Positions 38,013 through 49,263 of a stretch of DNA of 64,000 nucleotides are shown here, one piece after another (within the stretch, counting starts at the first letter, position 1; every line of letters begins with the position of its first letter). The DNA is taken from NCBI RefSeq assembly GCF_001700315.1, contig NZ_MASJ01000039.1:282367-346366 (forward strand). The letters run 5' to 3'. The notes beneath the pieces were generated by a model, which searched no databases, had not been told where the DNA came from, and saw nothing but the letters and a program-made list of their open reading frames with translations. This DNA comes from Caryophanon tenue (GTDB lineage Bacteria; Bacillota; Bacilli; Bacillales_A; Planococcaceae). The position numbers were made by a program, and so were the translations under genes.

Positions 38013-38073
38013 TCCTCTGAATTGAACAAAGCTCCGGCGAATACATCATTCGTCGGAGCTTTGTTTTGTTTAT
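38013..38073 (+). repeat. Dispersed 61-bp repeat, copy 1, doubling as terminator
   Basis: Begins CCTCTGAATTGAAC, then ACAAAGCTCCGGCGAAT and ATTCGTCGGAGCTTTGTTTTG form a strong hairpin with a T tail, downstream of the esterase gene. The same element, same length, occurs at 58169-58229; the unpaired leading part is identical in both while stem changes are partly compensated. Confidence 0.85.
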
Positions 38074-38295
38074 GTATGCCATTTCTTGCGACCCAATCAC
38101 TTTCGTTTACTCTACGCTCATTTTTTATGCTATAACAATCCAATTTCTTCCCACCTTTTGCAAACAGCTCTTTTCTCATGTCTTTGACACAAAACTTCTC
38201 GTTACTAAATATTCATAAAAATTAGATTATAGGTCCTTTTATCCTAAATATGTAGTACACTTAATATAGTCTATATTTCTAAAAGGAGGACGATT

Positions 38296-39984
38296 ATGAA
38301 TATTAGTAAAAAACTCAACATGGTGTTCCTCATGTTGTCCTGCTTGCTTATTGTTACAGTAAGTTTAAGCTACGCAAATATTGCGAATATCCGTGAAAAA
38401 ATGGATGAAGCAATGGATGTACGCGTTGCACAAATTAATGTTTTACACGAAATCCGTTATCATGCGATGGGACAAGGTATGTATTCACGCGCAACGATTT
38501 TAGATCCATCACAGCATAATATTAATAGTTTTAAAGAACATCGTGAACAACTATCAACAACTATCGAACAATTTGGTCAACTTGAACAATCCAAGGAAAT
38601 GAAAAACATTTATCAACAACTATCAACAGCGAATGCATCCTTTAGTGGACATGCGGATGAATACCAGCGTGTCGTTTCGCACAAGCAAATGGCTCGTGCT
38701 GAAGAATACGTAACAGGCGCGCTTGAAGAAACAAATGATGCATTATTGCTTGCAACAGATGAAGCACTTGCATTTCAAGATACACAACTAAAAAATATCC
38801 AACAAGAGGCAGATGCAGCGATTTATAATTCGTTGCTATCGGCTGTTATTATCTTCATCATTGCGACAATTATTATTATCGTCACAATCATGTACGTGCG
38901 CCGTGCGATTACAACACCGCTACAACATATCGTACGTCGCACAGAAGTCATTGCTCAAGGCGATTTATCGTTACCGGATTTACCCGTGAAATCCACCGAC
39001 GATGAAATTGGTCAACTCTCGACAGCTTTTAATATGATGAAATCTAATTTACAAAATCTTATTTTCCATGTGCAAAACTCAACGGAAAATTTAAATGCGG
39101 CGGCACAACAATTATCAGCAAGCACCGAGGAAATGAGTGCGTCAGCGGAATATGCAACTGAGCAAGTTGCCGCGACAACGACAAATGCACGCTTATCTGC
39201 AGATGCAGCGGCTGAAAGTTCACGTGCGGTCGACGAAACAGCTTACGGTGTCCGCAGAATTGCACAAGCAACGCAGCAATTAGCCTATACATCAAGTGAT
39301 ACATCTGAAGCTGCCACAAACGGTCTCGTTGCGATTGAACAAGCGCAGCAACAAATTGAGACGATTAATGTTTCTACACAAACACTTAATGGACTTGTAC
39401 TTAAACTCACACAACAATCTGAAGAAATTCATGTAATGACAAAAACGATTACCGATATTACCGACCAGACGAATTTACTGGCACTGAATGCAGCGATTGA
39501 AGCCGCACGGGCCGGTGAAGCAGGTAAAGGTTTTGCAGTCGTTGCTGACGAAGTCCGAAAATTAGCCGAGCAATCACGTCAATCGGCTAATGCAATTACA
39601 ACACTGACACGTGCTATCCAAACCGATACATCCAATGTTGAACAAGCATTAGCCAATTCATTAGCGTCCGTAGAAGATGGTGTGTCAATTATCCAACATG
39701 CTGGGCAATCGTTTACAACCATTACAACAGCAGTCGATCAAATGACGACACAGATTCAAGAAATTTCTGCCACTTCAGAGCAATTATCTGCCAATGCTGA
39801 ACAAGTTGCTTCATCGGTGAGTGCGATTTCAACGGGGACTACTGAGACATTTGCCCATACGGATGAGCTATCCGAAAATATGCACGAACAAGCAGCTGCG
39901 ATGAACCAACTAACAGAAGTTGCCATGCGCGTTGCAGAAAGTGCAGCACAATTACAAGATGAAATTCATAAATTTAAAGTGTAA
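38296..39984 (+). CDS. Methyl-accepting chemotaxis protein
   Basis: 562 residues. TM1 (~9-27), extracellular four-helix-bundle sensor (~30-180), TM2 (~184-205), HAMP (~206-260) and cytoplasmic signalling domain with hairpin tip [20 protein letters not shown]. It senses small molecules outside the cell and signals through CheW/CheA. ATG after AAAAGGAGG. Monocistronic, own terminator. Ligand not readable. Confidence 0.93.
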   Translation: MNISKKLNMVFLMLSCLLIVTVSLSYANIANIREKMDEAMDVRVAQINVLHEIRYHAMGQGMYSRATILDPSQHNINSFKEHREQLSTTIEQFGQLEQSKEMKNIYQQLSTANASFSGHADEYQRVVSHKQMARAEEYVTGALEETNDALLLATDEALAFQDTQLKNIQQEADAAIYNSLLSAVIIFIIATIIIIVTIMYVRRAITTPLQHIVRRTEVIAQGDLSLPDLPVKSTDDEIGQLSTAFNMMKSNLQNLIFHVQNSTENLNAAAQQLSASTEEMSASAEYATEQVAATTTNARLSADAAAESSRAVDETAYGVRRIAQATQQLAYTSSDTSEAATNGLVAIEQAQQQIETINVSTQTLNGLVLKLTQQSEEIHVMTKTITDITDQTNLLALNAAIEAARAGEAGKGFAVVADEVRKLAEQSRQSANAITTLTRAIQTDTSNVEQALANSLASVEDGVSIIQHAGQSFTTITTAVDQMTTQIQEISATSEQLSANAEQVASSVSAISTGTTETFAHTDELSENMHEQAAAMNQLTEVAMRVAESAAQLQDEIHKFKV

Positions 39985-40047
39985 GGACATCACTCGCTAT
40001 CCACCGTTTATACCGAATAGCACATGCATCCAACAGTCACATCATAC

Positions 40048-40081
40048 AAAAAACACCGTCTAATAAGACGGTGTTTTTTAT
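40048..40081. terminator. Bidirectional terminator
   Basis: AAAAAACACCGTCT and AGACGGTGTTTTTT hairpin with a 4-base loop between the chemoreceptor gene and the convergent zinc-finger gene. Confidence 0.9.
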
Positions 40082-40269
40082 GGCGTATATATTTTCATAA
40101 GTTCCTGTCCTAAAAACTGCAATTGTTGCCCAACTGAGCAATGTTCAATACAAAAACGATGTGCACCGGACTTCCCTCGTTGCTTTCGTAACTCTTGGCG
40201 TACAAGACAACCTTCGCAATACGTATCTGTCAACTCATCGATATCTTGCATCACTGATATTTTATCCAT
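40078..40269 (-). CDS. Small zinc-finger protein (YpeQ-like)
   Basis: 63 residues with ligands CEGC and FCIEHC spaced as in the Bacillales zf-C2HCIx2C family (YpeQ). No other domain. It is divergent from the RNase H-like gene (95 bp between), an arrangement I recall from the B. subtilis ypeP/ypdQ-ypeQ region. Role unknown. ATG after AAGGGGG. Confidence 0.75.
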   Translation of the reverse strand: MDKISVMQDIDELTDTYCEGCLVRQELRKQRGKSGAHRFCIEHCSVGQQLQFLGQELMKIYTP

Positions 40270-40364
40270 GTTTTCGCCCCCTTAAAAAAAGAACGTCTCG
40301 TTTAACATTTTTTTATTGTACACTGTTTATATAACTAATTGCAAACGACTAAAGGAGAATCAAT

Positions 40365-40754
40365 ATGTTAGAAATCTATGTGGATGCCGCAACAGCTGGT
40401 AATCCTGGTGAAAGCGGTATTGGTATTTTTATAAAAGGTGAAGGTCATCACCTTAAAATTAGTGAGCCGATTGGTGTAATGACAAATCATGAAGCAGAAT
40501 TTGTCGCACTCGTGCGCGGATTAGAGGAAGCAGAGAAACTCCAATCATCTCTTATTTCGATGCGCTCAGATTCCAAAATTGTCGTCGCTTCCATTGAAAA
40601 ACGTTATGTAAAAAGTGAGCAATTTAAGCCACATCTAGACGCAGCACTTGCGATTATCGACCGCTTCGATTTGTTTTTTATTAAATGGATTCCTGACGAC
40701 CAAAATAAAGCAGCCGATGTACTCGCACGACAAGCCATCAAACGTTCATCATAA
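40365..40754 (+). CDS. RNase H-like (reverse-transcriptase-like) protein
   Basis: 129 residues. RNase H fold with acidic residues in IYVDAATAGNPG, NHEAEFVAL, MRSDSKIV and NKAADVLAR, the DEDD pattern of RNase HI. Short and without the basic handle of E. coli RNase HI, as YpdQ-like proteins of bacilli. Would cleave RNA in RNA/DNA hybrids if active. ATG after AAAGGAG. Confidence 0.85.
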   Translation: MLEIYVDAATAGNPGESGIGIFIKGEGHHLKISEPIGVMTNHEAEFVALVRGLEEAEKLQSSLISMRSDSKIVVASIEKRYVKSEQFKPHLDAALAIIDRFDLFFIKWIPDDQNKAADVLARQAIKRSS

Positions 40755-40839
40755 ATCGTGAAGGTACGTGCAGCAACAAAAAATGGTAGAAGAAATAATG
40801 ACATTTCTTCTACCACATTCTATTCACATCGACGCTTCC

Positions 40840-41697
40840 TTAAATCGAGACATTTTCGATTGCTTCTTCATGTTCTTCCATAATATTTAGAAGTGCCCCT
40901 ACTGCCCCGGCATATCCATGATCTGGCAAGAAAATCGCCGTATGCTTCTTTAGCTCCGTATAATGCGCCATGACATACTTTAAATGGTCATTATCGCTTA
41001 ATGTAGAACCAATATACACAATATGCTTTGTTTTATTTTGTTCTGCATATTGAATGCTCAACGTACTAATGACTTCACCAACAAGCCCTTGTACCGTTGC
41101 TAAAATATCTTCTTGCGCAAAATCCGTACGTCCTATAATGCCGACTTTCCCAAAGTTACTTGCCGTTAAGTCTCCAGAAATCGGCGTGTCCATACCTTGA
41201 TAAATATCTTTTACGAGTAAATCAATGCCATGACGTGTACCGCGATTTGCTAACATATTGATTTGTTCGTAATCTGTTACACCTGTCGTTAAACCTGCTA
41301 AGCCAATTAATGTACCTCCGCCAACACCTGTACCACCAACACGTACATGTGTTTCTTCCGACATATAATGAATTGATGTACCAGTTCCGACATTTGTAAT
41401 AATGGCATCTTGAATATCAACCTTTTCTGTCTGCAATAAATAGCGTACACCTTTTAACGTTGCTTCAAACTCAACAATATAATGCATTGAACGAATATCT
41501 TTTACAACCTCACGTAATTGTTCCGTTCGGCCTCCTGTAGCACCGATTGCGGCAATTGATGCATGCTGTAGAATCCATTCTTTCACTGATTGTAAATCGT
41601 TCGACGGAAATGCAAGTAACTGCAATTCATTTGTCGCTGATAAAAACGCGATTTTTGTCAGTGTCCCCCCTGTGTCAATTCCAATATACTTTGGCAT
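40840..41697 (-). CDS. coaW: Type II pantothenate kinase
   Basis: 285 residues, near S. aureus CoaW. YIGIDTGGTLTKIAFL is the phosphate-binding loop, NVGTGTSIHYM and RVGGTGVGGGTLIGLAGL are the typical acetate/kinase-fold segments. First step of coenzyme A synthesis, not feedback-inhibited by CoA in the staphylococcal enzyme. ATG after AAAAAGGAG. Single gene. Confidence 0.92.
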   Translation of the reverse strand: MPKYIGIDTGGTLTKIAFLSATNELQLLAFPSNDLQSVKEWILQHASIAAIGATGGRTEQLREVVKDIRSMHYIVEFEATLKGVRYLLQTEKVDIQDAIITNVGTGTSIHYMSEETHVRVGGTGVGGGTLIGLAGLTTGVTDYEQINMLANRGTRHGIDLLVKDIYQGMDTPISGDLTASNFGKVGIIGRTDFAQEDILATVQGLVGEVISTLSIQYAEQNKTKHIVYIGSTLSDNDHLKYVMAHYTELKKHTAIFLPDHGYAGAVGALLNIMEEHEEAIENVSI

Positions 41698-41784
41698 AAA
41701 TTTAACTCCTTTTTAACGTCCCTTACGTCCACTTTACATTTCCACTTGTATGAATGCAAATATATTCTGTAATTTGTCCAAAAT

Positions 41785-43266
41785 TTACAAGCGATTGTAA
41801 ACAATTTGCCCGCCGATAATAGTCATCACTGCTTGTGCACGAGCAATACACGCTAATGCACATGTAGAAATATCCGTATCAACGACTGTAAAATCAGCTA
41901 CATATCCAGGCGCAATCATTCCTCGTTCATGACTGCGTCCAATAAACATTGCTGCATTCGTTGTATACAACTTAATCGCATCGGTACGTGGAATATGCTC
42001 AGATGCTTTCGCAATTTTAAGGAAAGGATTTAAATCTTTCGCACGGCTATTTGAACCACCTGCACATACATAGCCCTGTTCAACTAATTTCCCAATTGGC
42101 TGTATGTAGCTTTCTCGCACCGTGCCTAAGCGTTCATTTAAAATATAGGCAGCATCAATTAATTGCAAATCAAAGCCAACATACAAATGCTTCAATTCTT
42201 TTAATAACACTTCATTTAACAATGTATTGTAAACAAAACGGTCAGGCTTTAATGGTACTGCCGGGAACTTCCGTAAAATGCGCATCGCTTGTTCAGCTGC
42301 ACCATCGCCGTTCACTTGGAATGCAACTGCTTCATGATAAGCACGTGCTAAAAACAACAAACGTTCAACATCTTTATCGTCATACTTTTGTTGCCCCGAC
42401 ATATGTGGCTCGTCGAAATAGCCCTGCGTTACTTGTGCATCGTACGTTGTAAATGGTCCATCTAAACAAATGGTCATCGCGCCCATCTCTAACCATGTGT
42501 CATCATATTTCACACCATCTACAATCATCTGTTCGAAGACGCGATGGTGTCGTAATAAATGAAGTCTAAATGGCATATGATATGTCGCCTGTTCAAATGC
42601 ACGGATTGGCACTGTGTAGTCGTGAAAATCTGCTAAGTCGCCTGTATGCGCACCAGTGTAGCCATAAGCAACCATCTGCTCAAATGTTTCGATAAGCTGG
42701 GTCGTTAACTGTGACAATGTGTCGTGAAATAAATACTTGGTTGCCTTTGTCACCGCTTCTTCCACAATTACACCGGTAAAGCCGTGCGCATCTTTCTTCG
42801 CGCCTTTTGTGTCATCACTAATATGAGCGACACGTAATGCTTCGCTATTTACATAGGCAATTTGTTGATGTGTTGTATACACAATAATCGGTTTCGTTGT
42901 CAAATTATCTAGCTGCGATTTATGCAATGTTTCCGATAATGTGTAACCGGTTACGTAATACGTATCCAACGCATCATTTTGTTGTATGTATGCTTGAATC
43001 GCTTCTAACACTTGCTCTACCGTGTTGTAATGGTCGACATGATATGCCTGTAATTGACGTGCATAACGTGTGACATGACTATGACTATCAACAAATCCTG
43101 GATACATCGTTGCACCATGTAATGAAATCACCACATCAGCCTGAGCTTGCAAGCGCTCCTTCGTGCCTGTTTCTATTATTTGACCATTCGAAACAAGTAC
43201 CGCCTCAACAACAGGCTGATGTGGTGTCATTGTGTAAATCGTTCCATCTGTATATAATCGTTTCAC
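41785..43266 (-). CDS. Amidohydrolase (YtcJ-like)
   Basis: 493 residues. PGFVDSHSHVTRY carries the HxH metal pair of the amidohydrolase superfamily (amidohydrolase_3), YTGAHTGDLADFH and FQVNGDGAAEQAM lie along the barrel, and the C-terminal ADFTVVDTDI rejoins the beta-sandwich. Substrate unknown. GTG start with AGGGGG upstream. Confidence 0.85.
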   Translation of the reverse strand: MKRLYTDGTIYTMTPHQPVVEAVLVSNGQIIETGTKERLQAQADVVISLHGATMYPGFVDSHSHVTRYARQLQAYHVDHYNTVEQVLEAIQAYIQQNDALDTYYVTGYTLSETLHKSQLDNLTTKPIIVYTTHQQIAYVNSEALRVAHISDDTKGAKKDAHGFTGVIVEEAVTKATKYLFHDTLSQLTTQLIETFEQMVAYGYTGAHTGDLADFHDYTVPIRAFEQATYHMPFRLHLLRHHRVFEQMIVDGVKYDDTWLEMGAMTICLDGPFTTYDAQVTQGYFDEPHMSGQQKYDDKDVERLLFLARAYHEAVAFQVNGDGAAEQAMRILRKFPAVPLKPDRFVYNTLLNEVLLKELKHLYVGFDLQLIDAAYILNERLGTVRESYIQPIGKLVEQGYVCAGGSNSRAKDLNPFLKIAKASEHIPRTDAIKLYTTNAAMFIGRSHERGMIAPGYVADFTVVDTDISTCALACIARAQAVMTIIGGQIVYNRL

Positions 43267-43415
43267 AATATGTCCCCCTAGCTAATATGACCTGTGCACA
43301 TTGCTTTAGAGTAATATTGTAGCATAAACTACTAGAAGAAAAGCATTAGCGACATAAAACAACGGATGAACGACATGTTTACGTATTATTTAGAACATAG
43401 CCTCGCGATGTCAGC

Positions 43416-44294
43416 TTACACTTGTCCATGAAACACATGAATGTGCTGCTTTAACACTTCAATTCGTGCAGGTAATTGCCCCATCATATCGCCATCGACA
43501 TTTAACGCATACGGTTCCGATGACGCAATGTTCACACAGTTCGTTGTAAAATAATGCACAGATGTATCATCACTAAAATCACCAGAAAATAATGTTGTCA
43601 TTACACGTGTTGTATCAAGTAAAGAACCTGCCTTAATGACGTAACAATGCAATAGTCCATCATCGACTTCTGCATCCGTTGCAATATTACGGAAACTCGC
43701 AACAGAATCTGTCAGCGCCACTAAAAATAACATCGCCTCCATCTCCTCTTGCTGGTCATCATACTGTAGTGTCAGTGTATACGTTTCATTCGCAATCGCC
43801 GCCTTTGCGCCTTCAAAGAAATAGGCAAATGCTCCCAGCGCTGTTTTTTGTTCAATCGATACATCCCCTACTGCATCCGGTAACGAACCAACTGCTAGTA
43901 AATTCACAAAATATTGCTCATTCACTTTCCCGATATCAACCGCTTTTGTTTGTTTCCCTAAATACGCAATCGCTTCTTCAGGCTCTAACGGTAAACGTAG
44001 TGCACGCGCAAAATCATTTACCGTTCCTAGTGGCACAACCCCTACAATCGGTCGATGTGCCTGTTCTGCAATGCCTTCAATCCCTTCATGTACGGTGCCA
44101 TCTCCGCCGACTAACACAACGACTTCATATTTTTCGTCACACGCTTCACGTGCAAATAAAGTGGCATCATGTTCTTTTTGTGTTTCTTTTACAATAACTT
44201 CATACGTAGAAGATAATTGTTCAACAATGTTCTCCTTATATGTTCCTGCTTGTTCCTTGCCTGATGTTGGATTCATAATAACCATTGCTTTCAT
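43416..44294 (-). CDS. Diacylglycerol/lipid kinase (YegS/DagK family)
   Basis: 292 residues. VIMNPTSGKEQ, VLVGGDGTVHEGIEGI and VVPLGTVNDFARAL are the three nucleotide-binding blocks of the lipid kinase family. It phosphorylates diacylglycerol or a related lipid, feeding phosphatidic acid back to phospholipid synthesis. ATG 44294 has GGGG eight bases upstream. The terminator at 44364-44406 lies upstream and belongs to something else. Confidence 0.88.
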   Translation of the reverse strand: MKAMVIMNPTSGKEQAGTYKENIVEQLSSTYEVIVKETQKEHDATLFAREACDEKYEVVVLVGGDGTVHEGIEGIAEQAHRPIVGVVPLGTVNDFARALRLPLEPEEAIAYLGKQTKAVDIGKVNEQYFVNLLAVGSLPDAVGDVSIEQKTALGAFAYFFEGAKAAIANETYTLTLQYDDQQEEMEAMLFLVALTDSVASFRNIATDAEVDDGLLHCYVIKAGSLLDTTRVMTTLFSGDFSDDTSVHYFTTNCVNIASSEPYALNVDGDMMGQLPARIEVLKQHIHVFHGQV

Positions 44295-44363
44295 ATACAA
44301 TCCCCATTTCTCGTCAGTTTCCCCCATTATTTACCACCCTTTTCAGCGAAGCAAACCTTTCTA

Positions 44364-44406
44364 AAAAAAAGCACTGCATACCGGAAGTACATCGGCTGCA
44401 GTGCGA
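44364..44406 (-). terminator. Terminator downstream of GGDEF remnant
   Basis: On the minus strand GCACTGCA and TGCAGTGC followed by eight T. It sits after the stop of the eroded GGDEF frame and before the lipid kinase start, so it is best read as the leftover terminator of the lost gene. Confidence 0.7.
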
Positions 44407-44437
44407 CTTTATACGTTACAAATCTTTGGATAATGAT

Positions 44438-44600
44438 CATAACGCTTCATTCGTCCGTACACACTCATCCACTAATAGCGATTTGTCATTAAACTGTACA
44501 ATCCCTACTGATAGATATACATTCAGAAAACTGAAATCATTTCCAACTTTTTTTAGTGAAAACAAAAAAATTTCCCCATAAATGAGGAAAAAGATTAGTG
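44438..44600 (-). pseudogene. Remnant of a GGDEF-domain gene
   Basis: An open minus-strand frame without a start codon ends at 44438. Its translation includes VYLSVGIVQFNDKSLLVDE followed by CVRTNEAL and a stop. This closely follows the last part of GGDEF domains (…SVGI…, then …ADEALYxAK…), cut off just before the usual YxAK end. The preceding ~25 residues still read as a domain interior. No other part of the gene remains, and a terminator follows. Identification rests on motif memory. Confidence 0.5.
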
Positions 44601-44670
44601 ATTAGTTTATCTTTTTTCAAAAGTACGATAGGATAACAGTAGTTACATGATTGAACGGAGGCAAAGTGGC

Positions 44671-45495
44671 ATGACGACAAAACAATTACATAAAGAAGCT
44701 TTCAGAGTATTAAAAGAAACAAGCCGTACATTTTATATACCGATTACCTTTTTAAAGAAAGAATTAAAGGACGCCGTTGCGATGTCTTATTTAGTAATGC
44801 GCGCACTGGATGAAATCGAAGACGACGATGTGTTAGCAAAAGAAATTAAATATGATCTATTAAAAGAAGTCGAAAAAATGCTGTTAATCAAACCTTTCCC
44901 AAATGAAGATTATTTAGCATTATTAGCACCTTACAAACATTTACTACCAGAAGTAACGATGCGTATGAACGATTGGTTATCGTTAACACCAGCAGGAGCA
45001 TATGATATCGTTACAGCTGCATCGAGCGAAATGGCTGGCGGTATGGCAAAATGGGCGAAATTAGACTTTAATGTTCAAACACGTGAAGATTTAGATGACT
45101 ACACATATTATGTTGCTGGTTTAGTTGGTGTGATGCTATCAAATCTATTTGAATGGCATGACGGAGAAACGGTAAACCGTGAGTTAGCAATTGGTTACGG
45201 GCGTGGGTTACAAGCTGTCAATATCATCCGCAATGAAAAAGAAGATATGGATGAGCGTGGTGTAAGCTTTGTACCAGATGGCTGGACGCAAGCAGATTTA
45301 TTCGCATATGCCGATGAAAACTTAGCCGCTGCCGATGAGTATATGACAACGCTTCATGACAAACGTATTTTAATGTTCTGTAAGCTACCGCTCGCTTTAG
45401 CGCATAAATCACTCAAAGCGATTAAAGACGGACGTGAAAAAATGTCCCGTCAAGAAGTTGAAGAAACGGTTGAAGAAATTAAACAACAAGCATAA
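44671..45495 (+). CDS. Squalene/phytoene synthase-like protein
   Basis: 274 residues. SRTFYIPITFLKKELKDAV and MRALDEIEDDD give the first Asp-rich motif (D47, E50, D51). The second motif reads VNIIRNEKEDMDERG, with Asn188 where active family members have Asp (NIIRDxxED). The family joins two prenyl diphosphates head-to-head; some relatives such as YisP act as phosphatases instead. ATG 44671 has CGGAGG nine bases upstream, better than the ATG eight codons earlier. Single gene with terminator; no carotenoid or hopanoid genes adjacent. Confidence 0.8.
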   Translation: MTTKQLHKEAFRVLKETSRTFYIPITFLKKELKDAVAMSYLVMRALDEIEDDDVLAKEIKYDLLKEVEKMLLIKPFPNEDYLALLAPYKHLLPEVTMRMNDWLSLTPAGAYDIVTAASSEMAGGMAKWAKLDFNVQTREDLDDYTYYVAGLVGVMLSNLFEWHDGETVNRELAIGYGRGLQAVNIIRNEKEDMDERGVSFVPDGWTQADLFAYADENLAAADEYMTTLHDKRILMFCKLPLALAHKSLKAIKDGREKMSRQEVEETVEEIKQQA

Positions 45496-45507
45496 TCGTT
45501 TGCTGAA

Positions 45508-45549
45508 CAAAAAAGCACGTCCGAAAATTGTTTTCGGACGTGCTTTTTC
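45508..45549. terminator. Bidirectional terminator
   Basis: AAAAGCACGTCCGAAAA and TTTTCGGACGTGCTTTTT, a near perfect 17-bp stem. Confidence 0.92.
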
Positions 45550-45567
45550 AAATCGTCTAACCCATTT

Positions 45568-45909
45568 TTAAAAAACAAGCGCAAACGCTGCGCCGACTAA
45601 ACAAATAACAACATACATCGCTGAAATATAATGACGGTTATGTGCATTACGATAAACAAAATCTAAAAACGCACGAATAATAAACATAATTGCTAAAAAT
45701 AAAAATAAGAACGCATATAATGTCTTTTCATTAAATGTAGCACTACTTAAAATTGTTAAATACATAACCAGTAATAAAATTTCGGCAAACATATGCTTTT
45801 TATTTATATATTGGTCTTGATAACGTTCATTTTTCGCAACGGTGATGCGTTTTCGAATCATGACCTCCAATATAACTGCGGCAAGAAATGCCCCCACTAA
45901 AATTATCAT
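45568..45909 (-). CDS. Membrane protein, possibly DUF4181
   Basis: 113 residues, four hydrophobic helices (IILVGAFLAAVILEVMI, EILLLVMYLTILSS, LYAFLFLFLAIMFIIRAFLD, YISAMYVVICLVGAAFALVF). The NKKHMFAE and RNAHNRHYI loops are like DUF4181 proteins of bacilli. The SD GGAGG is 13 bases from the ATG. Function unknown. Confidence 0.6.
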   Translation of the reverse strand: MIILVGAFLAAVILEVMIRKRITVAKNERYQDQYINKKHMFAEILLLVMYLTILSSATFNEKTLYAFLFLFLAIMFIIRAFLDFVYRNAHNRHYISAMYVVICLVGAAFALVF

Positions 45910-45930
45910 AAACGCACGTGTTCCTCCATA

Positions 45931-47184
45931 TTACATTTTTTGTGCATAAAGTGCGCGTTGCTCTGCTGGTACCATACTTCCTCCAGTTGCCCAAATAATA
46001 TGTGTTCCTGGACGCTCTCGGAATAAGTACGCGCCTTTTACAGCTGCGTGTGCAGAAGGTTCTAAAAACATCTGCTCCGTCTCCAACACTTGCTTCATAC
46101 TCTCAAATAAAAAATTATCCTCTACAGTATAACAGCCTGCAATACGAGACTCCATCATTTGCCCTACAAAACCAGACGCTCGTCCCACAGCTAAACCATC
46201 CGCTTCCGTTATCCCATCAATGCCAAAATCTTGCACGCTTACAGCATCATACAATTTTGTGATCATACCAATCGTCATGCACGGCGCATGTGTCGGTTCT
46301 GCAAAATAAACGTGAACATGTTCGCCAAATAGCTCATGTAAGCCGAACGCAACGCCACCTGGTCCACCACCGACCCCACAAGGGATATATATATGTAATG
46401 GTTGCTCTGCGGAAACTTCAATTGCCGCATCTTTCAACTGCTGTGCTACACGTAATGCCGCCACACTATAACCAGCAAATAAATCGCGTGAATTTTCATC
46501 ATCGACAAAATGACAGTATGGGTCTTGCGCCGCTTCTTGTCTTCCGTGCTCAACGGCTACGCTATAATCTGCCGCATATTCAATAACTTCAACGCCACGC
46601 GAACGCAATAAGTCTTTTTTCCATTGCTTCGCATCCGCAGACATATGTACCGTGACTTGAAAACCTAAAGTAGCGCCCATTAAACCGATACTTAATCCTA
46701 AATTCCCTGTCGAGCCTACCGCAATTTTATAACGTTGAAACACCTCTTTACATTGTGGTAACGCCAATATATCGTAAGTATCTTCTATTGAAAGTAACTG
46801 CTGTTCTAATGCGATGGTTTCGGCAAATTTTAACACTTCATAAATACCACCACGCGCTTTAATTGAGCCGGAAATTGGTAGCTCATGGTCACATTTGATA
46901 TACAGTTGGCCTGCAAATCCCTCAATAGTCGATTGTAGTTGTGGCACTGCACGTAACGGTGATTCAATGATACCGTTATGTTCACGAAGTGCTGGAAAGA
47001 CCGTTTGTAAATACGGTGCAAAGCGCGCTAAACGTGCCTGTGCTTCCAACATATCAGTAACCGTAAATGTTTCATCATGCGCTTGTTGCGTTCGATAATT
47101 TTCCCAAATTACCTCTTGTGTCGCAACAATTTGCCGTAATAATGGATAGTCCTCGATTAATTGCTGTATTTTTTGTGTATCCAT
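45931..47184 (-). CDS. dsdA: D-serine ammonia-lyase
   Basis: 417 residues. PISGSIKARGGIYEVL holds the PLP lysine (K109), GSTGNLGLSIG binds the phosphate and CGVGGGPGGVAFGL the cofactor tail, as in the fold type II D-serine dehydratases. It turns D-serine into pyruvate and ammonia. Shorter than the 440-450 residues of B. subtilis and E. coli enzymes. ATG after GGAGGG. Monocistronic, perhaps with the UPF0178 gene upstream (14 bp). Confidence 0.9.
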   Translation of the reverse strand: MDTQKIQQLIEDYPLLRQIVATQEVIWENYRTQQAHDETFTVTDMLEAQARLARFAPYLQTVFPALREHNGIIESPLRAVPQLQSTIEGFAGQLYIKCDHELPISGSIKARGGIYEVLKFAETIALEQQLLSIEDTYDILALPQCKEVFQRYKIAVGSTGNLGLSIGLMGATLGFQVTVHMSADAKQWKKDLLRSRGVEVIEYAADYSVAVEHGRQEAAQDPYCHFVDDENSRDLFAGYSVAALRVAQQLKDAAIEVSAEQPLHIYIPCGVGGGPGGVAFGLHELFGEHVHVYFAEPTHAPCMTIGMITKLYDAVSVQDFGIDGITEADGLAVGRASGFVGQMMESRIAGCYTVEDNFLFESMKQVLETEQMFLEPSAHAAVKGAYLFRERPGTHIIWATGGSMVPAEQRALYAQKM

Positions 47185-47197
47185 TTATAAATCCCTC

Positions 47198-47653
47198 CTA
47201 TTTTCTGGCTAAAACCGCACGTTCACAAATTTGTCGAAATTTCATTTCAAACGCCAAATTATTTTCTTCTGTGCGTTTTTTCGGTCCTTTTGTACGTCCA
47301 CCTGCACGACGAATTTTTGCACTAATATGTCGTTGCGCTAATAATCCATCAATGTTGTCTGATGTCATCTCTAGCCCATTTTGATTCACAACATATCCGC
47401 CTTTCGCAAGTGCCATTGCGCCAAGCCCATAATCTTGTGTCACAACAATATCCCCTTTTGAAAGCGCACTCAATAGCTTAAAATCAACCGAGTCAGCCCC
47501 TTTATCTACCATAATTGTTTTTGCTCCCTCCCTATTTATCGAATGCGATGTATCGCAAAACAAGATAGTTTCTATCTCATATTGTGATGATATAGAGAGC
47601 GCTAAATCCAATACAGGACAAGCATCTGCGTCTATTAGTAAGCGTAATTTCAC
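47198..47653 (-). CDS. UPF0178 (YqxD/YaiI) protein
   Basis: 151 residues. RLLIDADACPVLD opens the fold, DKGADSVDFKLLS and GDIVVTQDYGLGAMAL are the conserved acidic segments of the PIN-like YaiI/YqxD family, RRAGGRTKGPKKRT the basic patch. Function not established; may be a nuclease-like protein. GTG start with AAAGG. Likely co-transcribed with dsdA. Confidence 0.9.
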   Translation of the reverse strand: MKLRLLIDADACPVLDLALSISSQYEIETILFCDTSHSINREGAKTIMVDKGADSVDFKLLSALSKGDIVVTQDYGLGAMALAKGGYVVNQNGLEMTSDNIDGLLAQRHISAKIRRAGGRTKGPKKRTEENNLAFEMKFRQICERAVLARK

Positions 47654-47801
47654 AAAGTCACAACCTTTCTCTTTTTGATATGAATTTCGACTTTAAATTA
47701 TTTCAACATAATTATTTCCTCACATTTTTTGTGAGGTGCATGACGTAACTGTGTTAGTTATCTGAATATTTTTATTGCTCACACAATATAATTCAGTGTA
47801 A

Positions 47802-49202
<1,401 letters not shown>

Positions 49203-49227
49203 TTATATCTTTATTCGTTCGGCTTTT

Positions 49228-49263
49228 GAAAGAGCTGGTCGCTCCATAGCACCAGCTCTTTTC
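49228..49263 (+). terminator. Terminator of gdhA
   Basis: AAAGAGCTGGT and ACCAGCTCTTTTC hairpin. Confidence 0.88.

Noticed and set aside
44285..44581. 98-residue + strand frame
   Set aside because: Covers the lipid kinase start, the terminator and the GGDEF remnant in antisense; no SD.
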